This document shows, piece after piece, positions 56,369 to 64,000 of a stretch of DNA of 64,000 nucleotides; position 1 is the stretch's first letter; every line of letters starts with the position of its first letter. The position numbers and the translations under genes were made by a program. The notes below the pieces were generated by a model. The model saw only the letters and a program-made list of their open reading frames with translations, did no database searches and was not told the origin of the DNA. The DNA comes from Truepera radiovictrix DSM 17093. GTDB taxonomy: Bacteria; Deinococcota; Deinococci; Deinococcales; Trueperaceae. Location of the stretch: assembly GCF_000092425.1 (NCBI RefSeq), contig NC_014221.1, positions 1 through 64,000 of the forward strand, written 5' to 3'.

Positions 56369-58404
56369 TGGACCTGCGCTACCCCAAGTCTCCCCTCACG
56401 CTTAGCCTTGAGGAAGTTGACGGCGAACACCACGAGGAGCGCCGCGAAGCCGCCGATTTCGACCCAGATGTTTGGCCAGAAGATGGCGACCGTCCCCGCA
56501 GCCGCCAGAAGGCGTAAAAGAGGATTTAGGGGGGCGAACAAAAAGCCCTCGAGCGCCCCGGCAAAGGCGCCGAGCGCGGCGAATGCGGTAAGCACACTCC
56601 ACGCCACCCCCTGCGGCGTACCCCCCAGGATGATCTCGGGGTTAAAGACCATAAAGAGCGGGATGAGGTAGAGCCCCTTGGCGAACTTCCAGGCGGCGAG
56701 ACCTGTGCGCATGGGATCAGAACCGGCGATACCGGCGCCCGCGAAGGCCGCTAATGCTACAGGCGGTGTGACGTTTGAGTCTTGCGAATACCAGAAGATC
56801 AGCAGGTGGGCGATCACCAGGGGGATGCCGAACTCGCTCTGCAGTGCCGGAGCGGTCAGCACCGCCAGCACGATGTAAGAGGCGGTCACCGGCAGCCCGA
56901 GACCCAGCACCAAGCTGGCGAGCGCGACGAGCGCGATGGCGAGGACCAGGTTGCCGCCCGAAAAGGAGAGCATCAGTGCGGAAAACTTGAGTCCCAAGCC
57001 GGTCAAGCTGATGATGCCGACGACGATACCGGCCACGGCGCAGGCGACGCTCACGGGAACGGCATTTTTAGCGCCGGCGGCGAGCGCCGTGAAGAGTCCT
57101 TGCGCCCCGCTACGTCCCAGTTGGGCCGCACCCGATGTCGCCGCTTCGGAGCGGCGTAGCGCAAGCTGCAGAAGGGCGCGCACAAACGCCACGACGACGA
57201 TGGAGACGACCGCGATAAAGCCGACGCGGTTGGGTGAAACGTTGCGCACCAAGAAGTAGACGAGCAGCCCCAGGGGCAAAAGAAAGTGCCAACCGCTTCG
57301 CAACACCTCGCGAATGCGCGGCAGCTCGGCGCGCGCTATCCCGGTCATGCCGCGCTTGGCCGCGATGATGTCGACGAACAGGTAGACGGTGGCAAAGTAC
57401 ATGAGCGCGGGAAGGACGCTCAGCTTGACGATTTCGGCGTAGGGTAACCCGGTGTATTCGGCGATGATAAAGGCGCCCGCTCCCATGATCGGCGGCATGA
57501 TCTGACCACCAGTGCTCGCCGCCGCCTCGACGCCCCCCGCCTCCTCGGCTTTGTAACCGAGTCGTTTCATCAAGGGGATCGTAAAGGCGCCGCTCGTGAC
57601 CACGTTGGCGATCGCGCTGCCCGAAATCGAACCCATAAAGGCCGAGGCCACGACCGCCGCCTTAGCGGGACCCCCCCGCTGTCGTCCCGCTGCGGCGTAG
57701 GCGAGGTCGATGAAGAACTTTCCGGCACCCGTGACCTCCAAAAAGGCGCCGAAGAGGATAAAGATAAAGACGAAGGTGGCCGCTACCCCTAGAGGCGTGC
57801 CGTAGATGCCCCCTTGACCCAGGTAGAGCGTCGAAACGATGCGCTCCACGGTGTAGCCGCGGTGCGCCAAGATGCCGGGCAGGAGGTCGGCTAGAAAGGG
57901 TAGTGCGCCCCGCTCGCCCGCCATGGCGTAGACGATAAACGCTAGGCCGATGAGGGTGATCGGCAGCCCGATGACCCGGCGACTCGCTTCTAAGAGCGTG
58001 ACGATGGTCACGACGCCGACCGCGATGTCGGTTGGGGTCCAGAACCCCGTGCGGCCGATGATGGCGTCTAGGTTGTACGACAGGTAGAAGCCAGAGAGCG
58101 CGCTGCCGGCGATGAAGACGCTGTCAAAAGCCCAACCTAGGGCACCGCGGCGACGCCCTCGTCGCGCCGGATAGAGCAAAAAGGCGAGCACCAAGATGAG
58201 CGACAGGTGGATCGAGCGCTGGTAGAAGAGCCCGAGAGGGACGAGGCCTGCTGTGACAAGCTGAAAAAGCGACAGTGCAACGGCGACCAGGGAGCTCAGG
58301 ACCAGCGCCGCTCGGGCTGTAGGGGCGCGGGCCGTAGGGGAGTTGTCGCTGAAGGTCGGGGTGACGTCGCTCGCGGGTTGGGAACCTGGGGGTTGAGAGT
58401 TCAT
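56350..58404 (-). CDS. Fused TRAP transporter permease (DctQM type)
   Basis: This 684-residue membrane protein combines the small (Q, residues 40-180) and large (M, residues 190-640) TRAP permease units in one chain, as usual for TAXI-type systems. The M part has AAKAAVVASAFMGSISGSAIANVVTSG-type residues (GPAKAAVVASAFMGSISGSA), GGQIMPPIMGAGAF and the second repeat LVLGLGLPVTASYIVLA. It works with the TAXI receptor encoded upstream. It overlaps the DUF1850 gene by 4 bp. Confidence 0.92.
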   Translation of the reverse strand: MNSQPPGSQPASDVTPTFSDNSPTARAPTARAALVLSSLVAVALSLFQLVTAGLVPLGLFYQRSIHLSLILVLAFLLYPARRGRRRGALGWAFDSVFIAGSALSGFYLSYNLDAIIGRTGFWTPTDIAVGVVTIVTLLEASRRVIGLPITLIGLAFIVYAMAGERGALPFLADLLPGILAHRGYTVERIVSTLYLGQGGIYGTPLGVAATFVFIFILFGAFLEVTGAGKFFIDLAYAAAGRQRGGPAKAAVVASAFMGSISGSAIANVVTSGAFTIPLMKRLGYKAEEAGGVEAAASTGGQIMPPIMGAGAFIIAEYTGLPYAEIVKLSVLPALMYFATVYLFVDIIAAKRGMTGIARAELPRIREVLRSGWHFLLPLGLLVYFLVRNVSPNRVGFIAVVSIVVVAFVRALLQLALRRSEAATSGAAQLGRSGAQGLFTALAAGAKNAVPVSVACAVAGIVVGIISLTGLGLKFSALMLSFSGGNLVLAIALVALASLVLGLGLPVTASYIVLAVLTAPALQSEFGIPLVIAHLLIFWYSQDSNVTPPVALAAFAGAGIAGSDPMRTGLAAWKFAKGLYLIPLFMVFNPEIILGGTPQGVAWSVLTAFAALGAFAGALEGFLFAPLNPLLRLLAAAGTVAIFWPNIWVEIGGFAALLVVFAVNFLKAKREGRLGVAQVQPQHPV

Positions 58405-58889
58405 GGTGTGACGTCAGCAGCCGGAGATTGGGCTGCTGGCACGACCGCCAGGGTGACGCGCTCCCCGGCGGCGAGGGCGCTCAGTGAGATGCTCCGGCCC
58501 GCGTGGACGAGGCGGTGATCGACCCGCGCCGAGCCGACGCGCAGCGCGTAGCGGTTGTTGGGTACGGGCTCATCGATCTCGCGGAGCCAGTAGCCCCCAT
58601 TGGGGTCTGACTCGAGCCGCCCGCGCCCCGGAATGTGGCCGAGACCGGCGGCAAAGTCGGGAGCGTAGCTGTCTTGCAGGAGCATCTGCCCCCCTTTTAA
58701 GCGGTAGCGGTCGCGCACCTCAAAGCCGGCGACCGAGTGGTACCAGCGCACCTCCCAGGTGGGTACTGCGCTCAGCTCGAGGCGGAGCAGCACCGCGCCG
58801 TCGTCGCGCATGACGACGAGCTGCTGGGCGTGGGCGGCCGCTACGCCCAGCAGCAAGGCGCCGACGAGCCAACGGTGCCTTCTCCGCAC
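58401..58889 (-). CDS. DUF1850 family protein of a TAXI-TRAP operon
   Basis: The 162-residue exported protein (signal MRRRHRWLVGALLLGVAAAH) has the DUF1850 pattern: VRWYHSVAGFEVRDRYR with HS motif, LLQDSYAPDFAAGLGH. Genes of this family lie between TAXI receptor and TRAP permease genes in many genomes; role unknown. It is located three bases after the receptor gene. Confidence 0.85.
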   Translation of the reverse strand: MRRRHRWLVGALLLGVAAAHAQQLVVMRDDGAVLLRLELSAVPTWEVRWYHSVAGFEVRDRYRLKGGQMLLQDSYAPDFAAGLGHIPGRGRLESDPNGGYWLREIDEPVPNNRYALRVGSARVDHRLVHAGRSISLSALAAGERVTLAVVPAAQSPAADVTP

Positions 58890-58892
58890 CCG

Positions 58893-59861
58893 TTACTCCC
58901 CAGCGATGAGGTGTTCGGGGACGTCGGCGCCGACCTCCTGGTAGTAGCGCACCGCGCCGGGGTGCAGCGGAATGGGGGTCGACGCGAGGCTAAACGCGAC
59001 GGTGGTGTCGTTGGCTGCGGGGTGGATGGCGATAAGGTCGTCGACGTGCTCGAAGATCGTCTTGGTGACCTCGTAAACGAGGGTCTCGTCGAGGCTCTCA
59101 TCCACGATCAAAAGGTTCGGGGTGCTCAGCGCTAGTACCTCCTCGTCTTGTCCCGGGTAGGTCCCGGCGCTCATGGTGTAGGGCGCGTACGAGGGGTCGA
59201 GCTCCTGTGCAGCGGCGATCTGCGCTTCGGTAAGGGAGACGAGGCGCACGTCACGCGTGGTAGCGAGGTCTAAAATCGAGGCGGTGGGTGGCCCCGCACT
59301 CCAGAAGCCCGCATCAATCTGGCCGTCGCGCAGCGCCGCAGCCGTTTCGTTAAAGTCGAGGCGCTGCACGCTAAGTTCATCCAACGAGATGCCGTTGGCG
59401 CTGAGGAGCGCCTCGGCGGAGATCGCCGTACCGCTGCCGGGAGCGCCGATGGAGACGCGCGCGCTGCGCAGGTCCTCCAAGGTCTCGATGCCTGAGCCGG
59501 CGAGCGTAACGAGGTGGAGCGCATTTGGGTACACGGCGCCGAGCGCGCGTAGTGAAGGGATGGGGCGACCCTCGAAGTTGCCGCTCCCCGAATACGCTTG
59601 AAATGCGGTGTCGGCGAGCGCAAAGGCGATGTCCGACTCCCCCTGGAAAACAAGCGCGACGTTCTCTTCGGACGCCCCCGTGGCCTCGGCGACCGCTTGG
59701 TATCCCTCGACGTGGGTATTGATGAGCTCGGCGATGCCCCCACCCAAGGGGTAATAGGTGCCTCCGGTACCCCCTGTGGCGATCGACAGGTTGCTCTGGG
59801 CTGTCGCCTCTAGGGGGACGAGCATGACCAGCAGACCGACAAAGAGCCTTAACGTACGCAT
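58893..59861 (-). CDS. TAXI family TRAP transporter solute receptor
   Basis: The 322-residue periplasmic protein has a signal peptide (MRTLRLFVGLLVMLVPLEAT), then the TAXI opening LSIATGGTGGTYYPLGGGIAEL, and SIGAPGSGTAISAEALL with LDFNETAAALRDGQIDAGFW. TAXI receptors bind carboxylates such as 2-oxoglutarate, glutamate or related acids. The nearby CoA-transferase and glutaryl-CoA dehydrogenase genes hint at a C5 dicarboxylate. A TATACT box lies at 59902-59907 (minus strand). Confidence 0.93.
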   Translation of the reverse strand: MRTLRLFVGLLVMLVPLEATAQSNLSIATGGTGGTYYPLGGGIAELINTHVEGYQAVAEATGASEENVALVFQGESDIAFALADTAFQAYSGSGNFEGRPIPSLRALGAVYPNALHLVTLAGSGIETLEDLRSARVSIGAPGSGTAISAEALLSANGISLDELSVQRLDFNETAAALRDGQIDAGFWSAGPPTASILDLATTRDVRLVSLTEAQIAAAQELDPSYAPYTMSAGTYPGQDEEVLALSTPNLLIVDESLDETLVYEVTKTIFEHVDDLIAIHPAANDTTVAFSLASTPIPLHPGAVRYYQEVGADVPEHLIAGE

Positions 59862-59967
59862 CGGTGCCTCCCATGGTTCAGCTAGCTGTTGCGCTAGATG
59901 AAGTATAAACGCCCGAAAGTCTTGGGGCGATGGGTGTGTACATCAAGGTGGTGTACCAAAGAGTACG

Positions 59968-61209
59968 TCAGCCCTCCTGGGACTCCGGGAGCGTACGGAG
60001 CGCCCCCTCCCGCTCGAGCCTCCCGACCTCCTCCGCGCTGAGCCCCAGTACCTCCTGGAGCACCTCCGCGGTGTGCTCGCCCAAGCGGGGCGGGGCCGCG
60101 CCGAGGCGGGCGGGGGTGCGGCTGAGGTGTTTTAAGGGGCTGCCGACGACCTCGAGGGGGCCCAGAGCGGGGTGGAGGACGCTCCCTGTCATCCCCCGCG
60201 CGGCGAGCTGCGGTTCGGCGAAGACCTCCGCGAGGTTCTGGACGGGGGTCGCGGGGACGTTCGCGGCGCGCAACCGCGCCAACCACACCGCGCGCGGCTG
60301 CGCCTTTAGGCGCTCGGCGAGGCGCCCGACGACCTCCTCGCGCGCGGCCACGCGCCCCGCGTTGGTCTCGAAGCGCGGGTCGGCGGCCAGCTCGGGGAGC
60401 CCGAGCGCCAGACACGCCCGCACGAACTGCGCGTCGTTGCCGACCGCCAGCACGAGAAACCCGTCGGCCGCCCGAAAGGCGCCGTAGGGGACGATCTGCG
60501 GGTGCTCGCTCCCGAGGCGGCGCGGCGGGGTGCCGGTCAGCAAAAAGCCCTGCGCCTGGTTGATGAGCGAGGCAACCGCCACGTCGAAGAGCGCCACGTC
60601 CAGGTGCTGCCCGCGGCCGCTGCGGGTGCGCTCGAAGAGCGCGGCCAAGATGCCGACGGCGAGGTGCAACCCCGCGAGCACGTCGACGACCGCCACGCCG
60701 ACCTTGACGGGCGGCCCGTCCGGGGTGCCGGTGAGGCTCATGAGCCCGCCGAAGGCCTGCATGGCGGCGTCGTACCCGGGTTCGGCGCGGCGCGGCCCCG
60801 TCTGACCGAAGCCGGTGACCGAGGCGTAGATGAGCCCCGGGTGGGCTGCGGCGAGGCTTGCGTAGTCCAGGCCGTAGCGCGCGAGGTCGCCTACCTTGAA
60901 GTTTTCCACCAGCACGTCGGCTTCGAGCGCGAGCCGCCACGCCACCTCGCGCCCCTCGGGGTGTTTGAGGTCGATACAGAGGCCCTTTTTGCCGCGGTTG
61001 ACCGACAGGAAGTAGGCGCTCTCCCCCTCGGCGAAGGGCGGCCCCCAGCGGCGGGTGTCGTCGCCGGTGAGAGCCTCGAGCTTCCACACCGTCGCGCCCA
61101 GATCGGCAAACAGCTGCGTGCAGTAGGGGCCGGCCAGCACGCGCGAGAGGTCCAAGACGCGCACGCCGGCAAGCGCGCCCGGGTGGGGTGTCGCGTTTGT
61201 CTGTGGCAC
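59968..61209 (-). CDS. Class III (CaiB/BaiF) CoA-transferase, SUGCT-like
   Basis: This transfers CoA between acids. The 413-residue protein has VRVLDLSRVLAGPYCTQLF, DDTRRWGPPFAEGESAYFLS, VNRGKKGLCIDLKHPEG, VENFKVGDLARYGLDY, TGFGQTGP and the catalytic Asp in GYDAAMQAFGGLM. The spacing and GDDTRxWGPPF motif resemble succinyl-CoA:glutarate CoA-transferase. I use GTG 61209; TTG 61251 would add 14 residues. It is 106 bp upstream of and co-directional with the TAXI genes, and divergent from the dehydrogenase. Confidence 0.85.
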   Translation of the reverse strand: MPQTNATPHPGALAGVRVLDLSRVLAGPYCTQLFADLGATVWKLEALTGDDTRRWGPPFAEGESAYFLSVNRGKKGLCIDLKHPEGREVAWRLALEADVLVENFKVGDLARYGLDYASLAAAHPGLIYASVTGFGQTGPRRAEPGYDAAMQAFGGLMSLTGTPDGPPVKVGVAVVDVLAGLHLAVGILAALFERTRSGRGQHLDVALFDVAVASLINQAQGFLLTGTPPRRLGSEHPQIVPYGAFRAADGFLVLAVGNDAQFVRACLALGLPELAADPRFETNAGRVAAREEVVGRLAERLKAQPRAVWLARLRAANVPATPVQNLAEVFAEPQLAARGMTGSVLHPALGPLEVVGSPLKHLSRTPARLGAAPPRLGEHTAEVLQEVLGLSAEEVGRLEREGALRTLPESQEG

Positions 61210-61420
61210 GCTTCCAGCTTTACCACGGCGGCGGTGGGGACCTGCCGGCAAGGGGGGTGCAGAGGTGGGGGGTAACGTCCGCGACCGACCCCCTTGCTCG
61301 TTGTGGATACTTTAGCTAAACTAACTAGTGTGTGCAGCGCTTGACGCTCGGGGCTGGTCGAGGGGAGCTCGCGTCCCTCTAGACCGTTTGCGACGTGTCT
61401 TCACCGCGTGGGAGGTCGCC

Positions 61421-62080
61421 GTGACCTTGACAGCCGCCCAAACCCTACGCCGCTCCGCGTTGATCACGCTCTATCTCCTCGCACTCTCCCTGCTGCCGTG
61501 GGCCGCAGCGCAGCTCACCGTTCGTTACGACGGCGGGCCTACGGGCGGTTTCGAAGCGTTCATTGTGCTGCAAGAGGCGATCGCGTTTGAACTAGACGGG
61601 GAGGCCGCCGGCCTCTACGTCGTCGCGCGGCGCGGCGACGAGGTGCTGCTCGACACCAGCGTCGCGCTCGAGCCGGTCGTCTCGGGGCGCGTCGCCGTGG
61701 GGATGATCACGGTGCCCATCTTCGGTATGTGCGAAGGGGGGCCGACGCTCTTTATCCAGGTGCAGACCACCAAAGTGGAGGGTTCGGGCAGCCGCTCGCT
61801 CACCGGCTGTTTGGAGACGTCCGGCGGGTACCTCGAGCGGACCGTCGCGAGCGGCCCCGGGACCTTTGTGGCGACCGCGCCGCTCGACCGCTGGATCGCC
61901 CTGCAGGCGCTGCTGACGCCAGAGGCCTACACCGACACCGTCCTCGGCGAGGACGCCGTGACGTTTTTCGCCTTTTTCGGTCGCGAAGACCCGGCGCGTC
62001 TGGGGGCGCCCTACCCGCCGCTGCCCGACGTGAGGACGTTCGACGAGCTGCAGGCTCTGGCGCTCTTCCCCGCCCCTTAG
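61421..62080 (+). CDS. Secreted protein of unknown function
   Basis: I do not recognise this 219-residue protein. GTG 61421, preceded by GGGAGGTC, gives a clear signal peptide (LITLYLLALSLLPWAAAQ). The mature part is beta-rich with two cysteines (FGMCEGGP, SLTGCLETSG), likely a disulfide, and ends FDELQALALFPAP. No catalytic motif is seen. Upstream reading to 61328 is open but lacks a ribosome site. It is alone between the CoA-transferase and the dehydrogenase. Confidence 0.65.
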   Translation: MTLTAAQTLRRSALITLYLLALSLLPWAAAQLTVRYDGGPTGGFEAFIVLQEAIAFELDGEAAGLYVVARRGDEVLLDTSVALEPVVSGRVAVGMITVPIFGMCEGGPTLFIQVQTTKVEGSGSRSLTGCLETSGGYLERTVASGPGTFVATAPLDRWIALQALLTPEAYTDTVLGEDAVTFFAFFGREDPARLGAPYPPLPDVRTFDELQALALFPAP

Positions 62081-62205
62081 CGGAGCCTCACGGCTCCCCC
62101 GTTGCTGCGCCTAGACCATCTAGACTACCGAAGCGCTCGCTCTGGAGGCGGTCGCTGTAAGATAGGGCATCAGCCATAGGCGCAGGACGAGTAAAGGAGC
62201 CTTTC

Positions 62206-63411
62206 GTGACCCGCACCGCACAGAAGACCGATGTTGGCGCGCGCTCGAGCGTCGCCCTGGACGACTTTTACGGCCTCGAACCCCTCTACACCGCCGAGGA
62301 GCGCCGCTTGCGCGACACCATGCGCGCGTTCGTGGCCGCGGAGATCCTGCCGCACATCGGCGACTGGTGGCAGCGCGAACACTTCCCGCCGCACCTGCCG
62401 CGCGCCTTGGGTGAGCTCGGGCTCCTCGGGGTGAGCCTGCCCAAGGCCTACGGCGGCCAAGGGGCCTCGCACACCGCCTACGGGCTCGTCTGCCAGGCGC
62501 TCGAGTACGGCGACTCGGGGTTGCGCTCGTTTTTGAGCGTGCAGTCGAGCCTGGTCATGTACCCCCTCTACAAGTACGCCTCCGAAACGCTTCAAAAGCG
62601 CTGGCTGCCGCCCCTGGCAACCGGCGAGGCGGTCGGCTGCTTTGCCCTGACTGAACCCCACGGCGGCTCCGACCCGAGCCGCATGAAGGTCACGGCGCGT
62701 CGGGTCGGGGGCGAGTACGTGCTGAGCGGCCACAAGCGCTGGTCGACAAACGGGCTCATCGCCGACCTCGCCATCGTCTGGGCCAAAGAGGAGGGGAGCG
62801 ACCAGGTCGTCGGTTTCGCCGTCGAGACCCGTTCGGAGGGGTTCGAGGCGCGCGGCATCCCCGGCCGGGCGTCGCTGCGGGCGTCGGTCTCGTCGGAAGT
62901 GTTCTTGCACGAGGTGCGGGTGCCCGCCGAGAACAAGCTGGCGGTCGAGGGGTTGCGCGGGCCGCTCTCATGCCTCAACGCGGCGCGCTTTGGCATCGCT
63001 TTCGGAGCGCTCGGGGCGGGGTACGCCTGCTTCGACGAGGCGCGGCGCTACGTGGCGGAGCGCGAGCTGTTCGGCGAGAGCTTGGCGCACAAGCAGCTCG
63101 TGCAGGCGGGACTTGCCGACATGCTCGCCGAACTCACCAAGGGGAGCCTGCTCGCCTACCACTTGGGCCGCCTCAAGGAGGCCGGTCAGGACACCCCCGC
63201 GCGCGTCTCCCTGGCCAAACGCGACAACGTGCGCGCGGCGCAGCGGGTCGCGCGCACGGCCCGCGACCTCTTGGGCGGCAACGGCATCCTGACGGAGCAC
63301 GCCAGCATCCGGCACCTGCTCAACCTCGAGTCCGTCGCGACCTATGAGGGGACCGACGCGGTCCACACGCTCGTGTTGGGCCGCGAGATCACGGGGCATA
63401 ATGCGTTTTAA
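62206..63411 (+). CDS. Glutaryl-CoA dehydrogenase-like acyl-CoA dehydrogenase
   Basis: This flavoenzyme oxidises and decarboxylates glutaryl-CoA to crotonyl-CoA. The 401-residue protein has family motifs LDDFYGLEPLYTAEERRLRD, GLRSFLSVQSSLVMYPL (with Arg and Ser that bind the glutaryl carboxylate), GCFALTEPHGGSDPS, and the C-terminal LLGGNGILTE and TYEGTDAVHTLVLGREITG holding the catalytic Glu. The start is GTG with AAAGGAG. A TAAGAT box lies about 45 nt upstream. Confidence 0.88.
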   Translation: MTRTAQKTDVGARSSVALDDFYGLEPLYTAEERRLRDTMRAFVAAEILPHIGDWWQREHFPPHLPRALGELGLLGVSLPKAYGGQGASHTAYGLVCQALEYGDSGLRSFLSVQSSLVMYPLYKYASETLQKRWLPPLATGEAVGCFALTEPHGGSDPSRMKVTARRVGGEYVLSGHKRWSTNGLIADLAIVWAKEEGSDQVVGFAVETRSEGFEARGIPGRASLRASVSSEVFLHEVRVPAENKLAVEGLRGPLSCLNAARFGIAFGALGAGYACFDEARRYVAERELFGESLAHKQLVQAGLADMLAELTKGSLLAYHLGRLKEAGQDTPARVSLAKRDNVRAAQRVARTARDLLGGNGILTEHASIRHLLNLESVATYEGTDAVHTLVLGREITGHNAF

Positions 63412-63429
63412 ACCCCTGGCGCGTAGCTT

Positions 63430-63464
63430 GTGGCCCGTGGTGCTCCCCATGAGCCACGGGCCAC
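63430..63464 (+). terminator. Hairpin after the dehydrogenase gene
   Basis: An 11-bp stem (GTGGCCCGTGG with CCACGGGCCAC) and 13-nt loop, without a T run. It may slow or end transcription before the next gene. Confidence 0.45.
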
Positions 63465-63492
63465 ACCCCACGCGCCGCCACCAGGAGTTGCG

Positions 63493-64000
63493 ATGACCCC
63501 ACGCCGCATCCGCGTTCAAGAGCTCTCCGGCACGCCCTACCAGATGGGGGTGCAGCACGGGCGGGCCCACCGCGACACCATCCGCGCCTTTGCCGAGGAG
63601 CGCGTCCGCCTCGCCGGCGAGAGCGCCTGGGCGGGCCGCGACGTCCCCCGCGAGGAGGTCTTGGCGCTCGCCGAAGCGTGCGTCTCGGCGCACCGCCGCT
63701 ACAGCCCGGCGCTCACCGAGGAGCTTGCGGGGATGGCCGCGGCGACCGGGTTGACGCTCGCCGAGCTGGTCGTAGTGGGCGGCTTTACCGATTTTATCGA
63801 TACCGTCTACGGCGCGGCCAAGGGGGCCGCAGCGCCGAGCGCGGCGGACAACTGCACCGCCTTTTTGGTGCCGAACGCGCGCGCGGCGCTCGGGTCGGGC
63901 TTTCTCGGTCAGACCTGGGACATGCACGCGGGCGCGACGCCGCACGTGATCTTGCTGCGCGGCGCCCCCGCGGGGGCGCCCCCCTTTCTCGCCTTCTCGA
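63493..64000 (+). CDS. C45-family acyltransferase/hydrolase (partial, runs off the window)
   Basis: ATG 63493, with AGGAG 5 nt upstream, opens a frame that continues past the window end (169 codons seen). It starts MTPRRIRVQELSGTPYQMGV and shows GRAHRDTIRAFAEER, then DNCTAFLVPNARAA and LGQTWDMHAG. The NCT and GQTWD motifs match the C45 (acyl-CoA:6-APA acyltransferase-like) Ntn-hydrolase family, where the Cys becomes the N-terminal nucleophile after self-cleavage. Substrate unknown. Confidence 0.85.
   Translation, partial: MTPRRIRVQELSGTPYQMGVQHGRAHRDTIRAFAEERVRLAGESAWAGRDVPREEVLALAEACVSAHRRYSPALTEELAGMAAATGLTLAELVVVGGFTDFIDTVYGAAKGAAAPSAADNCTAFLVPNARAALGSGFLGQTWDMHAGATPHVILLRGAPAGAPPFLAFS

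Overview
This 64 kb window is high-GC bacterial chromosome that starts at the replication origin (dnaA, a cluster of DnaA boxes, dnaN). Several features point to the Deinococcota, most likely a Truepera radiovictrix-like organism: an SSB with two OB folds, a DnaJ without zinc-finger cysteines, an S-layer/porin protein of the SlpA type (signal peptide, SLH domain, coiled coil, beta-barrel), a HAIR-like HspR operator at dnaK, and many genes whose -10 box lies only 5-7 nt from the start codon (probable leaderless mRNAs). The species name is inference from these traits, not from a database search.

Layout. 0-8 kb: dnaA-oriC-dnaN, the glycolytic pair eno-pyk, then the convergent operon rpsF-ssb-rpsR-rplI. 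8-14.7 kb: a TVP38-type membrane protein, a YciI-like protein, the dnaK-grpE-dnaJ heat-shock operon and a secreted PpiC-type foldase. 14.8-23.2 kb: pdxH, a small acidic protein, a YyaL-like thioredoxin/glycosidase protein, and an AddB-AddA type recombination helicase-nuclease pair. 23.2-31.1 kb: rplS, tRNA-Ala, rplU-rpmA, then obgE-nadD-yqeK-LCP-rsfS-yraN-trpF. 31.1-31.5 kb: a non-coding segment with four perfect DnaA boxes. 31.5-43.5 kb: a carboxyltransferase, a DinB-like protein, a BatA-like VWA protein, sufT, thyX-rlmH, slpA, a rhomboid protease and a decayed matrixin-like protein. 43.5-47.7 kb: hpf followed by a lower-GC accessory island (ArsR regulator, unusual CDF transporter, wrecked ParE toxin gene, IS1182-like transposase). 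47.7-56.3 kb: minE-minD, a UvrD/PcrA helicase split by an intein, an AlkA-type glycosylase, a DUF2227-type protein, and potD-potA without permease genes. 56.3-64 kb: a TAXI-type TRAP transporter with a class III CoA-transferase, then divergently a secreted protein, glutaryl-CoA dehydrogenase and a partial C45 acyltransferase.

How the genes work together. Most of the window is core replication, translation, protein folding and envelope biology. The distinctive parts are: (1) a possible glutarate uptake and breakdown module (TAXI transporter, SUGCT-like CoA-transferase, glutaryl-CoA dehydrogenase); (2) an AddAB-like enzyme in which AddB appears to have lost both its Walker lysine and its nuclease site; (3) a second, origin-distal cluster of DnaA boxes; (4) an intein with a GIY-YIG-like core inserted in the ATPase site of the UvrD helicase; and (5) a small metal-response island with a dead toxin gene and an insertion sequence. 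All calls were made by reading the sequence; no searches were run.
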